Shown: positions 1 to 9,015 of the stretch, piece after piece
Layout of the letters: the number at the start of each line of letters is the position of its first letter
Position numbering within the stretch: position 1 is the first letter of the stretch
Source: Lachnospiraceae bacterium
GTDB lineage: Bacteria; Bacillota_A; Clostridia; Lachnospirales; Lachnospiraceae
Length of the DNA stretch: 11,828 nucleotides
Assembly: GCA_024699595.1 (NCBI GenBank)
Contig: JAILPG010000278.1
Location: 1 to 11,828, forward strand
Reading direction: 5' to 3'
Program-made: the position numbers and the translations under genes
The notes under the pieces: model-generated
Databases searched by the model: none
Seen by the model: only the letters and a program-made list of their open reading frames with translations
What the model was told of the DNA's origin: nothing

Positions 1-420
1 AATACGGGTATAGGATCCATGCTTTCCGATGATGTGGAAGAAAAGGCAGATGAGAAGGATAAAGGACTCATAGACAGGGCCGTTGGCCTTGAATACTGTG
101 CGGGGAGCGAGGAAATATATACCGAAACGCTCAAGGCATACGTCGAGGAAAATATGGGCGATAAACTGGACACTTATTACTCGGCCGACGACTGGGACAA
201 TTACCGGATAACGGCTCATTCGATCAAATCAACTTCAAAAGCGATCGGAGCCATGGGCCTTTCTGATTTTGCAAAGGAAATGGAAGCATTTGCCAAAGAA
301 AAAAAGATCGGAGAGATAGCCTCAAGACATGAAGCCTTTGTTGCAAAGTACTGTTCGGTCATTGACGAGATAAAGGCAATGTTAAGAGACATGATACTTG
401 ACGGGGATGACAGAGAGTAA
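1..420 (+). CDS. HPt phosphotransfer domain protein, 5'-truncated; probable C-terminus of a hybrid sensor histidine kinase
   Basis: The reading frame is open from base 1 and ends at TAA 418-420, so the gene probably begins upstream. The visible part is a histidine phosphotransfer (HPt) domain: the motif H-S-I-K-S-T-S-K-A-I-G-A has the phospho-accepting His at codon 217-219, followed by the typical helix L-S-D-F-A-K-E-M-E. Before it lies an acidic, Lys/Glu-rich linker, and then the stretch G-L-E-Y-C-A-G-S that often opens HPt domains at the end of clostridial hybrid kinases. By family knowledge, HPt domains relay phosphate between receiver domains in the cytoplasm. The ATG at 19 has only a weak AGGA three bases upstream, so it looks like an internal methionine rather than a start. 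A stand-alone HPt protein remains possible. The next gene is a lone receiver, 54 nt downstream, and is the obvious phosphate partner (inference). Confidence 0.8.
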   Translation, partial: NTGIGSMLSDDVEEKADEKDKGLIDRAVGLEYCAGSEEIYTETLKAYVEENMGDKLDTYYSADDWDNYRITAHSIKSTSKAIGAMGLSDFAKEMEAFAKEKKIGEIASRHEAFVAKYCSVIDEIKAMLRDMILDGDDRE

Positions 421-474
421 ATTAAGAGGATAAGATCCTTTCAACAATACGAAAAACAGTAAAGGAAGAATATA

Positions 475-837
475 ATGGCGAAAAAGATCCTGTTAGTAGA
501 TGATTCGAAGGTAAATCTGATGATCGCAAAGGCTGCGATGAAGGATATCGAAGCACAGACCGATATGGCCATGTCAGGTGACGAATGTCTTGAAAAGACA
601 AAAGAGACAAAGTATGATGTCATCCTTCTCGATCAGCTGATGCCTGAAAAGGACGGCCTTACAACATTTAAGGAACTAAAGAGCGACAGTTCAAATCCGA
701 ATGCGGATACACCGGTCATAATGGTGACTGCAAGTGAAGATGTTTCGGAGGAGGACTATCTTAAGGAAGGCCTTTCGGGATATCTTGCAAAGCCCTTTAA
801 GTCCGGCGACATAAAGCAGCTTTTAGAGAGGTTTTAG
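475..837 (+). CDS. Stand-alone CheY-like response regulator receiver domain
   Basis: This 120-residue protein is a complete receiver domain with nothing attached. It has the acidic pair D9-D10 in I-L-L-V-D-D-S, the phospho-acceptor D53 in V-I-L-L-D-Q-L-M-P, the switch Thr T85 in I-M-V-T-A-S, and the conserved Lys K106 in L-A-K-P-F. All residues needed for phosphorylation are therefore present, and the length equals one receiver fold (about 120). There is no DNA-binding, enzymatic or RNA-binding output, so it should act by protein contact or as an intermediate in a phosphorelay. The ATG at 475 has AAAGGAAG at 461-468. The gene follows an HPt-encoding gene by 54 nt and its stop is one base from the next start, so translation of the two is likely coupled. 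It is not evidently chemotaxis CheY: no che or fli genes are nearby. Confidence 0.92.
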   Translation: MAKKILLVDDSKVNLMIAKAAMKDIEAQTDMAMSGDECLEKTKETKYDVILLDQLMPEKDGLTTFKELKSDSSNPNADTPVIMVTASEDVSEEDYLKEGLSGYLAKPFKSGDIKQLLERF

Positions 838-838
838 G

Positions 839-1063
839 ATGAAGACACACGGCAGATTAAAAAGGATACTTGCTCTGATCGCAGCTGTTCTTTTAGCACT
901 TATGTATCTGAGCACTCTTATATTTGCGCTGCTTAGATCGCCTCATTATATGGAACTTTTGCGGGCTTCTATAGCTCTGACCCTTATACTTCCGGCACTG
1001 TTATATGCGTATCTGCTGATATACAGGGTGCTTAAAGATAAAGACGACAAAACAGAGGATTAA
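839..1063 (+). CDS. Small two-helix membrane protein of unknown function
   Basis: I do not recognise this 74-residue protein. It has a basic N-terminus (K2, R6, K8, R9), a first hydrophobic helix at about residues 10-32, a short loop R-S-P-H-Y-M-E, a second helix at about 43-62, and a charged tail rich in Lys and Asp. The positive-inside rule suggests that both ends face the cytoplasm (inference). It starts one base after the receiver gene's stop, with AGAGAGG at 825-831 inside that gene as ribosome site, and ends five bases before the transglutaminase-like gene. The tight packing, intact frame and clear membrane topology support a real gene despite its size. It could be a membrane anchor or partner for the receiver or for the transglutaminase-like protein, but nothing in the sequence proves this. 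Confidence 0.75.
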   Translation: MKTHGRLKRILALIAAVLLALMYLSTLIFALLRSPHYMELLRASIALTLILPALLYAYLLIYRVLKDKDDKTED

Positions 1064-1068
1064 TATAT

Positions 1069-2589
1069 ATGAAGGTATTAAAAGCACTGGGTTATTCCCT
1101 TATAGGTCTGTTGGTGCTGCTTACGGCGTTCATACTGATATGTGCCCTTAATCCGGATCTTTCATCAAGACTTTCCGATAAGCTCTACGGCAGGGAAACC
1201 GAGGTCTCCGAAGAGCCGCAAGAGCCCAAGGCGGATCCCGGAACCTATACCACGCTTGACTCCGGACCTGTTCAGGATGATGATACCGTAAGCTCGGAAG
1301 AGCTTGAAAACGAGCAGATCGATCCTGAGGATGCTTCAAACATCCTGCCGCCACAGTCGGATACCTATGTGGTCCCTCCGGAAAGCGGTCTTGTGATACC
1401 GGACGAAGTTGCCGGCAAGGTCGGCTACCAGCCGATCCGTGAAGACATTACGGATATAACCGACGAGGAGGCTGACAAGCTTTCCAAGGAACTTTCGTAC
1501 GGTGAGACCGGAGACGGGCTTGATTTTGACGCTCTTTTTTACCCTTACTATCATATGCTTGACGATCCGGGAAAGCATCTTTACAGGCAGATATACGCAA
1601 ATACCCTGGCTTTTAACAAAAGCTTCAGACCGGTAGAGAGTCTGTCGCAGAAGAAGATGTTGGATGCCTTTATGGCCGTTTTCAACGACCATCCGGAGCT
1701 TTTCTGGCTCGATACGGGTTACGGATGCAAATTCAAGGGAGACGGCACCTGCATAGAAGTGGACCTTACATTTAACCGGACCGCGGATGATTACAACAAC
1801 GCAAAGGCGCAGTTTGACAATAAGGCAAAAGATCTTATAAACGGTGCGAACACTCTGACCACGGATTACGGGAAAGAACAGTATGTTCACGACAAGCTTA
1901 TAGACAATGTCAGTTATCAGATATCCTCGCGCATGAACCAGAGTGCCTACAGTGCACTCGTAAACGGCTCGACGGTATGTGCGGGATATGCAAGGGCAAT
2001 GCAGTATGTGCTGATTGAACTTGGGATCCCGTGCTATTACTGTACCGGATTTGCCGGAGAAAACCACGCCTGGAACATAGTATGTCTCGATGACGGATTC
2101 TACAACGTGGATGTTACCTGGGATGACAGTGAGAGCGGAAGGTATGACTATTTCAACAAGACAGACTACGACTATTCGACGACTCATGTAAGAAGGGATC
2201 TCTCCGTAAACCTGCCGCCATGCAACGGTACCAAATACAGGACAGATATGCCTTCGGAGGATACCCAGAAGATAACGGGGATGAGACGTCTTGAGGACAT
2301 CGGCAAGACTGAGGCGGATGTCATCTATACGCTGAATGATTATTATTACAACTGCTATAACCAGATCGTTGATACGGGAGCCGGGGAATACAGCTTTGAA
2401 AACCTTATAGGCTCCGAAGCTCTGCTAAATGACATCTATGCCGCATACGGCTCGGGCGATTATCTGCACGGGTTCATGGACAATGCGGTGATAGCCGTCG
2501 GAGCAGGTACCTATGATATGGATCTTCTGGTCGAGGAGCTTGAAGGCCATATATTCAGACTTACGCACAGGATAAAACTGGGATACTGA
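1069..2589 (+). CDS. Membrane-anchored extracellular transglutaminase-like (papain-fold) protein
   Basis: The 506-residue product begins with an uncleaved-looking signal anchor (hydrophobic residues 4-27) and an acidic, Pro/Glu-rich low-complexity spacer (about 42-110), which places the rest outside the membrane. The central domain has the transglutaminase-like catalytic triad: C304 in S-T-V-C-A-G-Y-A, H333 in E-N-H-A-W-N, and D348 in Y-N-V-D-V-T-W-D-D. These motifs match the bacterial transglutaminase-like superfamily (PF01841 type), whose members act as cysteine proteases, peptidases or crosslinkers. The substrate cannot be read from sequence; peptidoglycan peptides or surface proteins are plausible guesses. 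Residues about 400-506 form a C-terminal region I do not recognise. AGAGG at 1054-1058 precedes the ATG by about 10 nt. The gene sits inside the operon, two bases from the TPR-repeat gene, suggesting a shared envelope role. Confidence 0.85.
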   Translation: MKVLKALGYSLIGLLVLLTAFILICALNPDLSSRLSDKLYGRETEVSEEPQEPKADPGTYTTLDSGPVQDDDTVSSEELENEQIDPEDASNILPPQSDTYVVPPESGLVIPDEVAGKVGYQPIREDITDITDEEADKLSKELSYGETGDGLDFDALFYPYYHMLDDPGKHLYRQIYANTLAFNKSFRPVESLSQKKMLDAFMAVFNDHPELFWLDTGYGCKFKGDGTCIEVDLTFNRTADDYNNAKAQFDNKAKDLINGANTLTTDYGKEQYVHDKLIDNVSYQISSRMNQSAYSALVNGSTVCAGYARAMQYVLIELGIPCYYCTGFAGENHAWNIVCLDDGFYNVDVTWDDSESGRYDYFNKTDYDYSTTHVRRDLSVNLPPCNGTKYRTDMPSEDTQKITGMRRLEDIGKTEADVIYTLNDYYYNCYNQIVDTGAGEYSFENLIGSEALLNDIYAAYGSGDYLHGFMDNAVIAVGAGTYDMDLLVEELEGHIFRLTHRIKLGY

Positions 2590-2591
2590 AA

Positions 2592-4106
2592 ATGATCTTC
2601 TTTGAGCTAAATAAACAGCTTGATATAAGGCTGTATAAGACGATTTCCGCAATTGACAACGATTTCAGACCCTGCGGCAAATATATCATGGACGGTGACT
2701 GTCTGATCCTGTCGGGAAGCAATCATTCGGTAAGGATAAACATTCCCGAAAAAAAGATCGGACTGGAGGTCCCATACAAGAATTTCGGCGGCACGGATTC
2801 GGGGATCGTATGGCTGTCCGCAGAATCGGGAGGGGCCTGCCTCATCCGTATGATCTGCAACAGCTTAAGGGAGTGGTATGAGATAGATCCCTTTAATTCG
2901 TTTATGGAATTTGAGGGTACTCTCATAGAGGCAAACAACAGACTCGGAGAATACGGTCTGTCCGTTTTATGGGACCGAAACAGCATGACTCTTTATTCCG
3001 AATCCATGCCCGTATCCTATGAGGATGCACTTAGGTTTATCCTTGAAGCCGACAGTGATGCGGATGCACAGAAGAGTCTTACCGAATGGCTCAATGATGC
3101 AAGGTATTACAGATCGACCGGACAGGAAGCGGAGGCGATCAAGCAGTATGAGGCTCTGCTTCGATATCTTGACAGCTCGATGGATATGTATACCGAGGCG
3201 GCATTTGCTCTTGGAGAGCTTTACTATTTTAACAGCAATTACGACCGTTCCGTTGAAATGTATAAAAGATGCAATCTTTCATTTATAGAGGATGAACGGG
3301 ACTTTTTCATTCATCTCGGACATGCCCTTTTGGATGTGAAGATGAAGAATTACGTAACGGAACTTAAGATCTACTACCGAAGCAGGCTTGACAGCGAATT
3401 TGCCGAGAGAAACAAGCGGGCCGTGGAGGTGGCGGCTTCGGAGGTTGCCGACAATTATCCGGAATATGAGGAGACCTGTTACCACATAGGCGTCAGAAAA
3501 TATGACGAGTACATGACGATGCTTCCACTGGATCCAAACGCCGACGAAAGCCTCCTTGTGCAGGAGAGGAACTTCGAGCCTGTGATAGAGGTCCCGAAAA
3601 AACGTTATGAAGACATAAAGCTTGTGGAACGGGCTCTTATCGAGTGCAGCGAAGATGACAACGTATACAGCCTGTTAAAGAAGGCGATGGGTTTTCTTAA
3701 CGAGGGTGAATACCAGCAGGCATTTCAGATATATCTGAGGCTTTTATCCGATGCTTCCGAAGACGAGGAGATATATACCTGGGTCAATCTGCAGCTTGGG
3801 AAGCTTTATATTTTTTTCAACGAATATGCAAACGCCATCAAATATCTTGACCGCTGCAAACCGGACAAATTCGGGGTTGTGTACAGGGAAGATGATCATA
3901 AGCTTCTGTCGGCGCATGCAAAGATCGCCGTGGATGACTTTGATTCCGAGCCGAGGTTTCGGATACTCATAAGGGGAAAATATGACAATTATTTTGCCAG
4001 ATATGATCAGGAGTATTATTTTCTGAAGCAGGACAAGCAGCTTATGAGCGCTTTTATGCAGTACGAAAAGGAATGTATAAAGGATGCGGAAACTGAGAGG
4101 AAGTAA
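2592..4106 (+). CDS. TPR-repeat protein with an unrecognised N-terminal domain
   Basis: This 504-residue protein has no signal peptide or membrane helix, so it should be cytoplasmic. Residues 1 to about 150 form a beta-rich domain that I cannot assign; it includes alternating hydrophobic stretches such as C-L-I-L-S-G and V-R-I-N-I-P. Residues about 160-230 contain two tetratricopeptide-like helix pairs (Y-Y-R-S-T-G-Q-E-A-E-A-I-K-Q-Y-E, then A-L-G-E-L-Y-Y-F-N-S-N-Y-D-R-S-V), and about 358-430 contain two more (F-L-N-E-G-E-Y-Q-Q-A-F and L-Y-I-F-F-N-E-Y-A-N-A-I). The family normally mediates protein-protein contact. The start lies two bases after the transglutaminase-like stop with only a weak GGGA at 2580-2583, so it probably relies on translational coupling. 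As last gene of the operon it may scaffold the upstream signalling or envelope proteins (inference). Confidence 0.75.
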   Translation: MIFFELNKQLDIRLYKTISAIDNDFRPCGKYIMDGDCLILSGSNHSVRINIPEKKIGLEVPYKNFGGTDSGIVWLSAESGGACLIRMICNSLREWYEIDPFNSFMEFEGTLIEANNRLGEYGLSVLWDRNSMTLYSESMPVSYEDALRFILEADSDADAQKSLTEWLNDARYYRSTGQEAEAIKQYEALLRYLDSSMDMYTEAAFALGELYYFNSNYDRSVEMYKRCNLSFIEDERDFFIHLGHALLDVKMKNYVTELKIYYRSRLDSEFAERNKRAVEVAASEVADNYPEYEETCYHIGVRKYDEYMTMLPLDPNADESLLVQERNFEPVIEVPKKRYEDIKLVERALIECSEDDNVYSLLKKAMGFLNEGEYQQAFQIYLRLLSDASEDEEIYTWVNLQLGKLYIFFNEYANAIKYLDRCKPDKFGVVYREDDHKLLSAHAKIAVDDFDSEPRFRILIRGKYDNYFARYDQEYYFLKQDKQLMSAFMQYEKECIKDAETERK

Positions 4107-4109
4107 ACC

Positions 4110-4138
4110 TTTAATTTTGCGCGGGACTGTGTTATCAT
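4110..4138 (+). promoter_or_regulatory. Possible extended -10 promoter for the SPFH gene
   Basis: TATCAT at 4133-4138 matches the -10 consensus at five of six positions and is directly preceded by TGT (4130-4132), the extended -10 element. The best -35 candidate, TTTAAT at 4110-4115, is weak but lies 17 nt upstream. Transcription would start near 4145 and give a leader of about 95 nt. The 133-nt gap after a closely packed operon makes an independent promoter here likely. No clear intrinsic terminator for the upstream operon is seen. Confidence 0.35.
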
Positions 4139-4155
4139 TGTCTGAGGATTTAAGG

Positions 4156-4194
4156 TAGCGGATTTAGGACGAAGATCATCTTTTACGCCGCTGC
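4156..4194 (+). other. Foldable stem in the leader of the SPFH gene
   Basis: AGCGG (about 4157-4161) can pair with CCGCT (about 4188-4193). Inside this, AAGAT and ATCTT face each other across a single C, giving an outer and an inner stem separated by unpaired bases. No T-run follows, so it is not an intrinsic terminator. It lies well upstream of the AGGAGG at 4225-4230 and matches no riboswitch that I recognise. Confidence 0.3.
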
Positions 4195-4239
4195 ATGTTA
4201 AAGATTAAATCTGTAAATAGGATTAGGAGGATATGAATT

Positions 4240-5571
4240 ATGGGATTGATTCAGGCTGCATTGGGAGCCGCGGGAAGTGCGCTGGCTGATTCTTGGAGAG
4301 AGTTCTTCAGCTGCGAAGCCATTTCTTCGGATGTACTTGTTACGAAAGGCAGTAAGTCAAAAAACAACAACAGAAGTCAGAACAAGGGTAATGACAATAT
4401 AATCAGCAACGGTTCCATCATAGCCGTAGCTGACGGACAGTGCATGATCATAGTGGATCAGGGCAAGGTTGTCGAGCTTTGTGCAGAGCCCGGCGAGTTC
4501 GTATGGGATTCATCTTCGGAGCCGAGTATCTTCTACGGCAATCTCGGAGAGAACATTATCGCCACATTCAAGCAGATCGGAAAGAGGATCACCTTCGGCG
4601 GTGATACTGCCAAGGATCAGAGAGTATATTTCATCAACACCAAGGAGATCACCGGCAATAAGTACGGAACGGCAAATCCGGTTCCCTTCAGGGTTGTTGA
4701 CAAGAACATCGGTCTTGACGTGGATATAGAGATAAGATGCCACGGTGAGTATTCCTACAGGATCACCGACCCCATCCTTTTCTATACAAATGTTTCGGGC
4801 AATGTTGCTTCCGAATACAGGAGAGATCAGATCGACTCACAGTTAAAGACTGAGCTTATGACGGCTCTTCAGCCTACATTTGCCAAGATCTCGGAGATGG
4901 GCATCAGATACAGTGCTCTTCCGGGTCATACAACGGAGATATCGGATGTTCTTAACGAGCAGCTTTCCAAGAAATGGGCAGAGCTTCGAGGAATACAGGT
5001 TGTATCCTTTGGTGTAAGCTCAGTGACCGCATCCGAAGAAGATGAGAAGATGATCAAGAATCTGCAGAAGAATGCAGTTCTCAGGGATCCTTCGATGGCA
5101 GCTGCAACCATAGCCGGTTCTCAGGCAGATGCAATGATGGCAGCAGCATCAAATACATCGGCAGGACCCATGATGGCATTTGCCGGTATGAACATGGCTC
5201 AGAACGCAGGCGGAATGAACGCTGCAAATCTCTTTGCAATGGGTCAGACTCAGCAGGCTGCAGCAGCACCTGCCGCAGCACCTCAGGCTGCACCGGCAGC
5301 TTCGGGCTGGACCTGCGAATGCGGCGCTACCGGAAATACCGGAAAATTCTGTGCGCAGTGCGGAAAGCCCCAGCCGGCTCCTACAGGCTGGACCTGTGAA
5401 TGCGGAACAGTAAACAAGGGCAAGTTCTGTGCTAACTGCGGAAAGAAAAAGCCCGAAGGAGAACCCCTCTATAAGTGCGACAAGTGCGGATGGGAACCCG
5501 AGGATCCGAAGAATCCTCCCAAGTTCTGTCCGGAGTGCGGTGATCCGTTTGATGACAAAGATATCGTATAA
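4240..5571 (+). CDS. SPFH/band 7 domain protein with three C-terminal zinc ribbons (YdjI-like, 'virion core protein' type)
   Basis: Residues about 25-275 of this 443-residue protein form an SPFH (stomatin/prohibitin/flotillin) domain of the bacterial subfamily often annotated as 'virion core protein' and related to Bacillus YdjI. It opens with the typical M-G-L-I-Q-A-A and the W-R-E-F-F-S-C region. An Ala/Met/Gly-rich linker (about 280-355) leads to three zinc ribbons: cysteines 359/361/371/374, 386/388/397/400 and 413/416/430/433. There is no transmembrane helix. SPFH proteins oligomerise at membranes, and Bacillus YdjI is reported to recruit the stress protein PspA; a membrane-stress or scaffold role is inferred here, although no pspA gene is visible. 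AGGAGG at 4225-4230 with nine bases of spacing fixes the start; the ATG at 4233 is out of frame and too close. The gene is preceded by its own leader and appears to be a separate transcription unit. Confidence 0.88.
   Translation: MGLIQAALGAAGSALADSWREFFSCEAISSDVLVTKGSKSKNNNRSQNKGNDNIISNGSIIAVADGQCMIIVDQGKVVELCAEPGEFVWDSSSEPSIFYGNLGENIIATFKQIGKRITFGGDTAKDQRVYFINTKEITGNKYGTANPVPFRVVDKNIGLDVDIEIRCHGEYSYRITDPILFYTNVSGNVASEYRRDQIDSQLKTELMTALQPTFAKISEMGIRYSALPGHTTEISDVLNEQLSKKWAELRGIQVVSFGVSSVTASEEDEKMIKNLQKNAVLRDPSMAAATIAGSQADAMMAAASNTSAGPMMAFAGMNMAQNAGGMNAANLFAMGQTQQAAAAPAAAPQAAPAASGWTCECGATGNTGKFCAQCGKPQPAPTGWTCECGTVNKGKFCANCGKKKPEGEPLYKCDKCGWEPEDPKNPPKFCPECGDPFDDKDIV
5305..5445 (+). repeat. 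Tandem duplication of a zinc-ribbon module inside the SPFH gene
   Basis: Two adjacent units start at G-W-T-C-E-C-G (residues 356 and 383, 81 bp apart). Both end in K-F-C-A-Q/N-C-G-K. The DNA is nearly identical at the start of each unit (GGCTGGACCTG, then C or T, then GAATGCGG). The second unit has one residue fewer between its cysteine pairs. This is an in-gene duplication; the third ribbon (413-433) is more diverged. Confidence 0.8.
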
Positions 5572-5632
5572 AACAGACGACAAAAAGAAAAGAGTTTTGC
5601 CGTTACTATAACAGATGATACAAGAAAAAATG

Positions 5633-5660
5633 AGAGAGGGTGTAGATCTACACCCTCTCT
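5633..5660. other. Perfect 28-nt palindrome upstream of carB
   Basis: Fourteen bases pair perfectly with the next fourteen, centred between 5646 and 5647 (half-site AGAGAGGGTGTAGA). A G.T wobble and one more T-A pair extend it to 5631-5662. The + strand lacks a T-run after it (it continues TTAAAAGG), while an A-run at 5624-5630 lies before it. It would therefore be a good intrinsic terminator only for minus-strand transcripts. It ends about eight bases before the carB ribosome site AGGAGA (5670-5675). It could be an operator, an mRNA stem affecting carB, or an antisense terminator. Confidence 0.7.
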
Positions 5661-5681
5661 TAAAAGGTTAGGAGACAGTTT

Positions 5682-8897
<3,216 letters not shown>

Positions 8898-8904
8898 GCG
8901 TTAA

Positions 8905-8944
8905 AAACCCAAATCCACAGGGATTTATGATGGTTTCCTTTTTT
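8905..8944 (+). terminator. Probable intrinsic terminator after carB
   Basis: AAATCC (8911-8916) pairs with GGATTT (8921-8926) around the loop ACAG. AAACC (8905-8909) then pairs with GGTTT (8932-8936), with an asymmetric bulge between the two stems. Six Ts follow at 8939-8944. The position directly after the carB stop fits termination of carB transcription. The bulge and the two Cs before the T-run make it imperfect. Confidence 0.55.
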
Positions 8945-8951
8945 CCCGTAA

Positions 8952-8957
8952 TATGAT
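8952..8957 (+). promoter_or_regulatory. Possible -10 element for the cyclic-di-GMP gene
   Basis: TATGAT matches five of six consensus -10 bases and lies just past the probable carB terminator, giving a leader of about 50 nt to the ATG at 9016. No good -35 box is visible at 15-18 nt spacing. The leader is too short for, and does not resemble, a cyclic-di-GMP riboswitch. Confidence 0.3.
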
Positions 8958-9015
8958 ACACTTAATCTTGAGTTAGTATGCAGGGAGCAGGTTTTTCCCA
9001 AAGACGAGGTTTAGA

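Noticed and set aside
1..18. The residues N-T-G-I-G at the very start resemble the D-T-G-I-G box of histidine-kinase ATPase domains.
   Set aside because: The stretch is followed at once by an acidic linker and the HPt domain, with no room for the rest of an ATPase domain. It is probably a chance match.
1336..2187. A 283-codon open frame on the minus strand.
   Set aside because: It lies wholly inside the transglutaminase-like gene, whose catalytic motifs are clear. It has no ribosome site or recognisable domain.
5149..5583. A 144-codon minus-strand frame, rich in Cys and Ser.
   Set aside because: It is the antisense of the Ala-rich linker and zinc ribbons of the SPFH gene; its composition reflects that strand.
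5595..5619. A possible carB promoter using TATAAC (5607-5612) or GATGAT (5614-5619) as -10.
   Set aside because: Neither has a convincing -35 box at 15-18 nt or a TG extension, so I did not list it as a feature.
5631..5662. The palindrome as a + strand terminator of the SPFH gene.
   Set aside because: The stem is followed by TTAAAAGG, not by a T-run, so it lacks the main feature of an intrinsic terminator in that direction.
8945..9015. A cyclic-di-GMP riboswitch in front of the EAL gene.
   Set aside because: The leader is about 50-70 nt, shorter than GEMM-type riboswitches, and lacks their conserved core as far as I can see.
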